NCBI GenBank assembly: GCA_025350905.1
Contig: JANXWY010000447.1
Location: forward strand, 1 to 34,415
Reading direction: 5' to 3'
DNA from: Verrucomicrobiota bacterium
Lineage (GTDB): Bacteria; Verrucomicrobiota; Verrucomicrobiia; Limisphaerales; JADLHS01
Length of the DNA stretch: 34,415 bases
The notes beneath the pieces were generated by a model. It was not told where the DNA came from, made no database searches, and was given only the letters and a program-made list of their open reading frames with translations. Position numbers and translations under genes: made by a program. Positions 16,174 through 24,100 of this stretch are shown one piece after another (the stretch's first letter is position 1; the number at the start of each line of letters is the position of its first letter).

Positions 16174-16983
16174 TCACTCGCCCACCGTTAAATTTTCAGC
16201 GCGAAAGTCGCCGATGATGATGTCCACCTTGCTTCCGGCTTTGACCAATTTTCCGGGGTTGCCAAACAGCGCCGTACAGGTCTTGCCGTTGGCGATCCGT
16301 TGCCCCGTGCTGCGCATGGTCCCAACCTTGGTGCTGGGAACGTGCAAACTCTTTCCACTCGCACGATCGAGCAGCTCGGTTTTGCTCTTGGGATTCCCCA
16401 AGGTCGCCGCTTTGACGGCATCCGTGATTCGGTAGCGAAAATCGATGACATTGCCGCCCGCGGAAATTCGTAACGCGGTAATTTGAATGCCCCACTTGGA
16501 TTCGAGTCCTTTGGCCGCGACGGCGGAGATCACGTTGGTGGAAACCACATTCGTCGAAACGTGGACGTTCGGCCGGGCCACGGGTGCGCTGGGATCCGCT
16601 TGGACGGTGGTCGCCAGGCATAACATCACGAAGCAGACGGCAACGACCGTGATGACTGATGAATCCCTGGGATAGGCGACACAGTTAGGAACCAGCCTGC
16701 GGCGCTGCGGAGCGATGCTCCCTCGCCCCCACAAAGGGCGCGAGGGCCGGGGTGAGGGGGAAAAGCCGTACGGCCGTTGACCAACGCCACCTTCCGCCTC
16801 CCCACGCAACCCCTCGCCCTGACCCTCTCCCCTTCCGAAGGGGAGAGGGAAGCGGACGCCGCGCGGCGGCGTTCGGTCGGCGCAGCGCGCCGACCCTACC
16901 TCGGAAAAGTACGGCGGCGAATCGTAAAGACTGAGGACCACTGCAACCAACCGATCACACCGACGCTGCCAGGAATTTTTCAT
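16174..16983 (-). CDS. Exported 'WGI-domain' protein with a repeat inserted in its signal peptide
   Basis: 269 codons from ATG 16983. The first residues, MKNSWQRRCDRLVAVVLSL, look like a signal n-region and the start of a core. Residues about 45-103 are the 177-bp repeat read in frame. A full signal core (SSVITVVAVCFVMLCLATT, ending VQA) begins immediately afterwards. The mature part (about 126-269) contains SKWGIQITALRISAGGNVID, DFRYRITDAVKAATL, a VPSTKVGTMRSTG stretch and GSKVDIIIGDFRAENLTV. It is a paralogue of 15394-16056 but lacks a retained membrane anchor. The family is not recognised. The start follows a small ORF by 20 bases; the only ribosome-like bases (AAGG) are two bases from the ATG, so the start is moderately supported. 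A secreted partner role for the upstream cupredoxin proteins is inference from position. Confidence 0.72.
   Translation of the reverse strand: MKNSWQRRCDRLVAVVLSLYDSPPYFSEVGSARCADRTPPRGVRFPLPFGRGEGQGEGLRGEAEGGVGQRPYGFSPSPRPSRPLWGRGSIAPQRRRLVPNCVAYPRDSSVITVVAVCFVMLCLATTVQADPSAPVARPNVHVSTNVVSTNVISAVAAKGLESKWGIQITALRISAGGNVIDFRYRITDAVKAATLGNPKSKTELLDRASGKSLHVPSTKVGTMRSTGQRIANGKTCTALFGNPGKLVKAGSKVDIIIGDFRAENLTVGE
16677..16853 (-). repeat. 177-bp two-hairpin repeat, copy B, in frame in the WGI gene
   Basis: Same length and order as 14974-15150, starting CGACACAGT and ending GAGAGGGAAGC. The first hairpin is diverged (CCCTCGCCCCCACAAAGGGC) but the pairing is kept. It is read in the same frame as copy A and ends directly before the signal core. 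A single GGTCGGCGCAGCGCGCCGACC arm follows at about 16884-16905. Confidence 0.9.
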
Positions 16984-17003
16984 GGCCTTATCTTCGCACA
17001 GTC

Positions 17004-17258
17004 TTACTCTCGCACAAGGGAGAGGTCGAGTCGGATCCCGATGCAACTAGCGACGGCATTCGCCGCCGTTCCCAGCGCAGAATGAGGGTCGAGCAGCGCC
17101 AAACCTTGAACGAAGCGCGGCTTCGATTCGACACTGGTGGGGATCGCCCCAGGCAAGGTCGCGGCCCCATTCCCGGAGAATCTGTTTGCGGGATTCGGGA
17201 CTGGATTTCCCGCGGCTTGGCTCCCCAGGCCACCGACTTCAATACGTGAGTCGTTCAT
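17004..17258 (-). CDS. Small hypothetical protein
   Basis: 84 residues from ATG 17258, with AGGAC about nine bases upstream as a possible ribosome site. The sequence is rich in Gly, Ala, Pro and Asn (MNDSRIEVGGLGSQAAGNPV, later SVESKPRFVQGLALL). It has no signal peptide, membrane helix or known motif. It sits between the third cupredoxin gene and the WGI gene, ending 20 bases before ATG 16983. Frame and spacing favour a real gene in the operon, but the ORF is short and a second frame across the same bases is also open. I do not recognise it. Confidence 0.3.
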   Translation of the reverse strand: MNDSRIEVGGLGSQAAGNPVPNPANRFSGNGAATLPGAIPTSVESKPRFVQGLALLDPHSALGTAANAVASCIGIRLDLSLVRE

Positions 17259-17365
17259 GATCTTATCGTCCTGTGATTGTATGCCCGGCGTCGCTTCGAG
17301 TTATCATCGATCCGAAGTCCTGTGCCAGCGCTAAAAGTGACTTTCCAATTTGGTTCTTGTACGCT

Positions 17366-17396
17366 GCGAAGCGCCGGCCCTACGCCGGCGCTCCGC
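17366..17396 (-). repeat. Hairpin between the third cupredoxin gene and the small ORF
   Basis: GCGAAGCGCCGGC (17366-17378) pairs with GCCGGCGCTCCGC (17384-17396), with one mismatch and a five-base loop. There is no T-tract on the minus strand, so it is more likely a repeat or attenuator than a full terminator. It lies 25 bases past the upstream stop. Confidence 0.55.
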
Positions 17397-17420
17397 ATTG
17401 AAACATTCGGTCCTCTCAGT

Positions 17421-19670
17421 TTAGGGATTGACCGTCAAATTGCCGAACGTCGCCGTGTTACCGCTATTGACTGATACGGCACAAGGATTGGTGACCACCA
17501 CGCGGTATCGGCCGGCATCGGCCGCCGTGACGCCGGTAATGGTCAACGTGGCGGTGGTGGCACCGCTAATGGTGCCGCCGTTGGTGACGTTGGCGTAGGT
17601 GCTGGTGTTTCCAACGCGCTTTTGCCATTGATAGGTTAACGGAGTGGTTCCCGTTACGACAGAACCAGTGAAACTCGCAGTTGTTCCAGTTGCGGTCGTC
17701 ACGTTAGCTGGAGGTAGGATCACAGTCGTGGCACAACCGACCGTCAGGTTACCGACCAGGGCGTTGTTGCCACTATCGACCGTTACCCCACAAGGATTGG
17801 TAACCAATACACGGTATCGGCCGGCATCAGCCGCGACCACCCCAGTCAAGGTCAGTGTTGCGGTGGTGGCGCCGCTGACATTCCCGCCGTTGGGAACGTT
17901 TGTGAAGGTGCTACCTGAATTTCCCGAACGCTTCTGCCATTGATAGGTTAACGGCGTCGAGCCCGTCGCTGCGACCGTAAAGTTGGCATGTTGCCCCGGC
18001 GGCACGGTGAGGTTGGCGGGCCCAACCAATAACGTCGTGGCGCAATTAACCGCGAGGGTGGCGTTTCCGCTCAAAGTTGAGCCGCAGCCATTGCCAACGA
18101 ACAGGCGATAGTTGCCAGCGTCGGCAGGGGTGACTCCGGACAAACTCAAGGTGCTGCTGGATTGCCCAGGCACAACCGTGAAGGTGCTGGTGCTCAAGGG
18201 ACCGCTGTACTTGCGCCACTGGAAGGTCAACGGCGCCGATCCGTTAAAGGAGCTGCCGATGGTCACATTCGCCCCATAAGTCACGGACTGGCTGGCCGGG
18301 GTGATGGTAGCGAGTGTCGGGGCTACACAAGGGAGCACTGACAACACGGCGGCTTGGCTGATAGCCGATCCACAACCGTTGCCCACCAACACATCGTAAC
18401 TGCCACTGGCAGCGCTCGTCACACCGACCAAAGTCAATGAGCTACTATTCGCGCCAGCGAGGTTTGCTCCATCTTTGCGCCATTGATAAACCAGCGGCGC
18501 CGTGCTGCTGGCACTAGCAGTGACGTTGAAAGTGACGTTCCCGCCCGGAGCTACCCCTTGGCTGGTGGGACCGACGGAAATGGCGGCTGCGGTGCAGACC
18601 GAAGCTTCATCCGCGGCAGCCAATTTGCGAAACATGCCGCCGCCGTTGGCCAGACCTAGCTTGCGGTCGGAGAATTGATATTCCTGCGACCCAGCCCCGG
18701 CGGGCGGCGTGAACTGAATGTCCATCGTCTTCAGCGCGGACATGTTTGGAGCATAGAGTGTCTTAGGGTAGGCATAGGGCTCGCCGTCTTCCGCGATTAC
18801 CTGGAGATAATTCGCGCTGCCCGAGGGCAAGGGTCCGGTCAGGGACGGGATGTGTGAATTCCAACCCGCATTGATCACGCGGAACAGCGTGGTCCAACCA
18901 TTTTTCAAAGCCGGCGCCAACTCCGGAGTCCCCGCGATCGAGCCTGCGGGATCATAGGTCCGGCCGTTGATCAGGAAGATGCTCGGTTTCGAATGGATGG
19001 TGCTGCTGATCGTTTTGCCGGCGCCATAATCGTTAGCGGCGACCGCCTCATGGAGTACGGGATCGATCTCGCTGAAGATCACCGGCACTTCGCCACCGAG
19101 GCCAAGGGCCACGCCCGGATAAGCCTGTGTGGCGGCGACCTTGATGGTGACCATGCCGAACAGACCCATTTGCACCTGAAGGGCTGGGTGGCTGCCGCTG
19201 TGGTAAACGAACGTGCCGGGTTTCAGATTGGTCCAGGTAAAGGTGCGACTACCGCCGTTCGCCACCTCGGGGACAAAGGATCGCACGCGATTCGCGTAAT
19301 TTGGATCGGCGGCATCGAACCGGACCGGTTGTCCCGCCTCCGCGCTGCCGTTGAGACTCGGAATGACCACGGAGATGGGCTCCGGCAATCCGTTATGAAC
19401 CGTGATGGCGAGGCCATCGTTCACAGTTAAGTCCACATTGATCTGCGGTCCAGGCACCGAGGCGAGCCCGTCGGCGGTGGCCGCAAAGCCCCACATCGGA
19501 ATACTGCCCGCGACGGCAGTGGCCGATGCGTCGCCCGTGGTGGGATTGAGATAGACGAGCTTGGCGTAGAGGTCCACGGCCAGCGAGGCGCTCGAACCGG
19601 TGTTCGCCGCGAGCATACTAGCGGCGCCTAAGAGGGCCAAGGCCACCCGATTGATAATTCGATTTTTCAT
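17421..19670 (-). CDS. Cupredoxin-pair (multicopper-oxidase-like) protein with four Ig-like domains, copper ligands lost
   Basis: 749 residues from ATG 19670, chosen because GGAG lies seven bases upstream. The signal peptide is MKNRIINRVALALLGAASML, then AANTGSSA. Two cupredoxin-like domains follow. The first has IPMWGFAAT, VPGPQINVDLTVNDG and GTFVYHSGSHPALQVQMGLF; H157 and H161 remain but the type 1 Cys is Ser and no HxHG is present. The second has NAGWNSHIPSL, VIAEDGEPYAYP and FSDRKLGLANGGGM, with no HCH. From about residue 370 there are four Ig-like repeats with the pattern YQW(R/Q)K...G...LTL.GV..A.AG.Y.V.V.N.CG. It is the last of three cupredoxin genes, 46 bases after the previous stop. 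A structural or binding role is more likely than oxidase activity. An upstream in-frame start at 19697 is less likely. Confidence 0.88.
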   Translation of the reverse strand: MKNRIINRVALALLGAASMLAANTGSSASLAVDLYAKLVYLNPTTGDASATAVAGSIPMWGFAATADGLASVPGPQINVDLTVNDGLAITVHNGLPEPISVVIPSLNGSAEAGQPVRFDAADPNYANRVRSFVPEVANGGSRTFTWTNLKPGTFVYHSGSHPALQVQMGLFGMVTIKVAATQAYPGVALGLGGEVPVIFSEIDPVLHEAVAANDYGAGKTISSTIHSKPSIFLINGRTYDPAGSIAGTPELAPALKNGWTTLFRVINAGWNSHIPSLTGPLPSGSANYLQVIAEDGEPYAYPKTLYAPNMSALKTMDIQFTPPAGAGSQEYQFSDRKLGLANGGGMFRKLAAADEASVCTAAAISVGPTSQGVAPGGNVTFNVTASASSTAPLVYQWRKDGANLAGANSSSLTLVGVTSAASGSYDVLVGNGCGSAISQAAVLSVLPCVAPTLATITPASQSVTYGANVTIGSSFNGSAPLTFQWRKYSGPLSTSTFTVVPGQSSSTLSLSGVTPADAGNYRLFVGNGCGSTLSGNATLAVNCATTLLVGPANLTVPPGQHANFTVAATGSTPLTYQWQKRSGNSGSTFTNVPNGGNVSGATTATLTLTGVVAADAGRYRVLVTNPCGVTVDSGNNALVGNLTVGCATTVILPPANVTTATGTTASFTGSVVTGTTPLTYQWQKRVGNTSTYANVTNGGTISGATTATLTITGVTAADAGRYRVVVTNPCAVSVNSGNTATFGNLTVNP

Positions 19671-19677
19671 TATTTTT

Positions 19678-19681
19678 CTCC
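19678..19681 (-). promoter_or_regulatory. Shine-Dalgarno fixing the third cupredoxin start
   Basis: GGAG on the minus strand, seven bases before ATG 19670, inside the 46-base gap after the preceding gene. It favours this start over the one nine codons upstream. Confidence 0.65.
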
Positions 19682-19716
19682 AGTTAAAGATTTGCAAATT
19701 GAGGCGTGTGAATCAT

Positions 19717-21075
19717 TCAAGGTGTGGTGGGCCAGGCCTCGACGAGGGCGAAGGTCATCATGCCGCCGGGGAAGATGTCATTGTTGACGATCTCCTTCTC
19801 GGCGTGGGAGTGCCACAGAAACATGAAGCCGTTGTTGGCGTTGAATTGATTTTCACCCGGCGGCAGAATCCCCGGCGTGCCCAAGAAAGGACTACCGCCA
19901 TACATCATGCCGTCCACGAGGTGCTGCTGTGCGGGCAGCGTGACCGGGAAGCCAAGCGGGTGAGCCGCCGTGGCGTGATCCGCTAACAGTTCGCCCTTGG
20001 CAAGCGCTTCACCGGGCTTGTGGCCATAGACATCCCAGCCTAAGCCCGTACCAGTCCAGGAGAAGATCGTGTCAATCGTGCTGCCAGGCGTGGAGGGCAC
20101 GGTGAACTCCAAGTTGCCCAAATCCGCGCCCGAGCCACCCGGACTCTGGAGCAGCCGCCCGTCTTGGGCGATCATCCGGGCATGGTTGCCGTGATGGTGA
20201 AGCGGATGTTCGTCGCTGCCGCCACCAATCACGCGCATCAACACATTCTCGCCGGGGTGAAACACCGGGAAGCAATCGTACGGTTGCACCGGCAGGCTGG
20301 GGTGGCTGCCGGGCATCATGGTGTCCGGGCCGCACCGGCCGTTCATGAACCAATAGACGGCGAAGCGTGTGCTCATGTCCACGGTGATCGGTAAGGTGCC
20401 GGCTTGCACCTGTTGCTCCACCGTGTTGTGAATCGTTTCGTCCATGTCCGAGAGCAGGAACAGATACTCGTGATCGAAGGTGGAGGAGGCATCCGCGTAA
20501 GCCTTGCGATTGGGGTTGGGCGTCCCGCTGACGTCGGCCGCCGCGCTGAATCCGCTCGGCCGCACGATGATGGCGCCAACCATTCCCATCTCGATTTGCA
20601 GGTCGGGCTGGGTGCCGCTTTGATACATGTAAGTCCCCGGCTGAGTGGGCGTGAAGGTATAGCTCACCACGCCGCCGCCGGTGCCGTCGAGGCCGGCCGC
20701 GCCGGCCTCCAACGTCAACAGGCCGTTGGCGCTCGGCGCTCTTACCTCCGCAACCGAAACGTTCGCCTGGCCGGGAAAGGTCATTGAAGTTGCCATCGGC
20801 AGGCTGTTACTCAGCGTGACGGTGACCTCGACGCCCTGCTCGAGGATAAGGGTAGGCCCGCTGTATTGGGCCGCCGTCATCCCGTAACCCCAGAAGTAAA
20901 GGCTGTTGCCTTCCGGGGTGCTGAGGTAGCCCGGCGCGGCTACGAGGTTGAACGAAGTGCCGGTCAGGCCTTCCACCAAGTGAGGAGCGGCCAAGCCGCT
21001 TCTAGCTGATGCCAACAGCAGGAGCGCTGCGGCGGCCAAGCTCAGTTTGCCGGGGATTGAAGTTTGCGTATTCAT
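19717..21075 (-). CDS. Two-cupredoxin multicopper-oxidase-like protein keeping only the HxH (trinuclear-type) ligands
   Basis: 452 residues from ATG 21075, with AGGA five bases upstream. The signal peptide is MNTQTSIPGKLSLAAAALLL, then LASARSGLAA. The first cupredoxin (LYFWGYGM, YSGPTLILEQGVEVTVTLSN, GTYMYQSGTQPDLQIEMGMV) has lost all copper ligands: Gln replaces the His of YHCH. The second keeps EHPLHHHGNHARMIAQDG (H290, H293-H295) and FLWHSHAEKEI (H422, H424), ending IFPGGMMTFALVE. The Cys of HCH is Ser, so no type 1 copper is expected, but four His suit half of a trinuclear site. An alternative ATG at 21120 overlaps the giant gene's stop (TGATG), implying translational coupling. It is probably periplasmic or extracellular. 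Confidence 0.88.
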   Translation of the reverse strand: MNTQTSIPGKLSLAAAALLLLASARSGLAAPHLVEGLTGTSFNLVAAPGYLSTPEGNSLYFWGYGMTAAQYSGPTLILEQGVEVTVTLSNSLPMATSMTFPGQANVSVAEVRAPSANGLLTLEAGAAGLDGTGGGVVSYTFTPTQPGTYMYQSGTQPDLQIEMGMVGAIIVRPSGFSAAADVSGTPNPNRKAYADASSTFDHEYLFLLSDMDETIHNTVEQQVQAGTLPITVDMSTRFAVYWFMNGRCGPDTMMPGSHPSLPVQPYDCFPVFHPGENVLMRVIGGGSDEHPLHHHGNHARMIAQDGRLLQSPGGSGADLGNLEFTVPSTPGSTIDTIFSWTGTGLGWDVYGHKPGEALAKGELLADHATAAHPLGFPVTLPAQQHLVDGMMYGGSPFLGTPGILPPGENQFNANNGFMFLWHSHAEKEIVNNDIFPGGMMTFALVEAWPTTP

Positions 21076-21119
21076 TTGTTTCCTTTTTCTATTTTGAATC
21101 TTTGTCATGGCGTCGTGCA

Positions 21120-24100
21120 TCAGGGAGCAATCACAATCTCCGTCATCAGACCGCCGTAGTCTTCCGTGTTATTGGACAGGTGGTTTAACCGGGTGGCATA
21201 CACCATATACGTCCCCGCGTTCACGTTGGTGGTGTCCAGAATGACGTCCGTCGTTTCGCCGCCACCCAGCTTCACCGAGGTGGAGTTGTAGGCGAGATTC
21301 TTGCCGGTCGGCCCGCGCAGCAACCGCGCGTCCTTGGCCACCACCTTCATGGGGATGCCCAACACGGTGATCGTATGAATGTCCGTCTCGGACACGTTCG
21401 ACAGGCGCAGGAGAATGCGCTGACCTTTCTTGGCCGTGACGAGCGAGGTTACTTTCTGGGTCACGCGACCGGCCTGGACGGCATAATCATTCGAAGGTGC
21501 CGGAGCAAGCGGGTTAGGATTAATCGTGTCCGGATACCCACGGCCATTGAACAGCGGGTAATCATCATGCAACTCGGCGAAGGGCAGCGGCTGCACGGCG
21601 ACATGCTGTTCGTGGAAGTTCTTGTCGAACCCGGTGACCTGCAGCGGCGCTTCCACGTCGTAACGGGTCGAGCCGTCGCCGTCGTTGTAGGCATACTTGT
21701 TGCCGGTCTGATGCACGTAGCTTCCCAGCACCGTGCCGTTGGGCAGGTTGTTCTGCTTGGGCAGAACCCAGAGATTTCCGATCATACCCATCTGCATGTG
21801 CTCGGTGGCCTCCACGTGGCAGTGATACAGATACGTGCCCGGTTCGACAATCTTGTAGTAGTAGCGCAGCGTACCACCCATGCCAATGGCGACGGAGGCC
21901 ATGGGCTCGCCGTCGAAGATCGAGGCGGCCTGGGCGAAGCCGTGGAAGTGGACCGAGTGCGGGTCGAACAAGTCCGGCCGCATCATCATGCCCACGTTGG
22001 ACAGATCGAGGTAGGCGTGACGACCCTCATGGAACACCATGGTGGGTGCAGCCAGGTTCGCCGAAAGCAAACCTTCGCTCATCACCTTCGGTCCGATCCC
22101 GCGGAGGATTTCCTCCACAGCCGGACTATGGGCGGCGGCAAAGCGACGAACCGCGGCCAAGTCGAGCAAGGCGGTTTGCGCCAGAAGGCCCTGAGCTTGA
22201 GTGCCGCCATTACTTGGGATAATCGCGCGGATGGCCAAAAGCTTTGCCCGCAGAAGCGTATCAGCATCATTACGCACAATGTTCTGATCCGCCAAGCTCG
22301 CGATTCGATCGCGTGCATCTCTCCGGGCGCTGGTGTCAGCACCGCCATTGGCCAGTGGCCCATTGGCGATTGCGGTGATTCTGTCAGCAATCACGTCGAC
22401 CGTCGCCAACGTCGCCTTGGCGGTCTCGTCCGTGACGGTTTTCGTCTGGTCCGAGAAGCCGAAGGTGTAGAGATCAGTGCCGTCGGCCATGGTGGCAAAA
22501 CCATCCCCAGCGGTCAGGTTGAAGTAATCCACATCGTTGGCCGGATTGCCGTCGCCGTCGCTATCAACACCGGGTTCGGGATCGAGCAACGGGTTCTGCG
22601 GGTCACCCGGCAGCGGATTCAAGCTCAGGGGCGCCATCGGAGCGCCCGGGAGCACACCGGGGCCAGTGACCGGGCCGGTTAAGGCGGGAGCATTTCCCGT
22701 AGCCTGCGGCCCGGACAAAGCCACCGCAATCGTCGGAGCGGCAGGCGGAACGATACTCAAGGCGGTGCCGAATTCGTCTGCGCCAATGTCGGGTGTGGTA
22801 TCGCGGGCGACCTTATCAAAGTCGGTCGCGAGCACACTGCGTTGCGCGTTTGAAAGTCCGTTAATGGTTGCAGTATTTGCCCCGCCGTTTCTCGCCGGGG
22901 ACCCCGTTGTGAGGTGATAGTTACCTTGGTTGGCGCCCGATGGAGTGAAAACACCAATCGGGGAGAACCGAACCGAGATGTTGTTGCCCGCTTCGTCAAT
23001 CACCGCAGCCGTAACCAGAGTGTTGGTGTATGGTTTCACAAACAAGGGGTCCACACTAGAAAGCGTGCAATTGACAGCACTGAGCGATCCGGCGACGCCT
23101 TCAACCAGCAAGTCCTGGAATAGGCCAGCCGAGTTGGGGAAGAGGTGGTTGCCAGTAGTGCCCACATTCGCTTTGTCATAGTAGAATGAGCGGTTCCGGA
23201 AGAAAATGTCGTTCCGCAATTGAGGATTGCAGTACGTCTGTCCGGAGGCGCTGGCCAAGTCCGCCGAAGTGGCATAAGTCACCAGACCAGCTCCATGCGG
23301 AGTTGAAACACTAGGATTCACGGTGAACGAGGGCAGTGCCGTCGAGGTGCTGTCGTTGAAGGCGACGGTGTTATTTATGATTCGCACGCGGGTGGCATCC
23401 ACCAACGAGATACCGCCACCCGACAAACCGGAGGCATTGTTCACGATGATGTTGTTGAAGATATCCAACGCGTACCAATTGCCCGAGTTGCCAGCGCCCG
23501 GTGCCGCCAGGACGTCCGCGCCGTTCACGCCAGCCGCGCGAATGCCGCCGCCATAACCCGCACCGGCAAGGTTACCTTGAATCAGGTTGTTGGCGATCGT
23601 GAGCGATCCCGAGCCATCGGTCAGCACGGCCCCCGGCGCCACGAGGCCGCCGATAAAGATGCCGCCACCGTCGCCGCTGAACGCAATGTTCGCCGCCGGT
23701 GTGCCGTAGAATACTTCGTTAAACGCGATCACGTTGTTGGCGATGAGGCCGCCGGGACTGAGGCCTTCGTGGCCGATGCCACCACCGCTGCCGCGGGTGA
23801 AGTTGCCCATGATGTAGTTGTTCTGGATCTTATAGCTCGTCGCGCCGGTGAAGATACCGATACCACCCGCGCCGGCGATGCCGCCGTTTTGAATGATCTC
23901 GTTATACGCGATGACAATATTAGGGTTGTCATACAGTGTGCCGGCCTGTGCTTGTTCGCCGATCGAGATACCGCCGGAGACACTACCCTGGTTGCCGACG
24001 ACGCGGTTATTGCTGATCCGCAGGTTGGCTGCTTGATCCCAGACCACGATGCCGCCGCCCGCAATCGCGCCTTTAATCTGCAATCCGTCAACGCGTGCCG

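Noticed and set aside
17421-19670. Complete multicopper oxidase
   Set aside because: It lacks HCH, HxHG and the type 1 cysteine, so an oxidase call would overstate the sequence.
21375-22682. Plus-strand frame of 435 codons
   Set aside because: Antisense to the copper-binding end of the giant gene; Arg/His/Val-rich, no domain.
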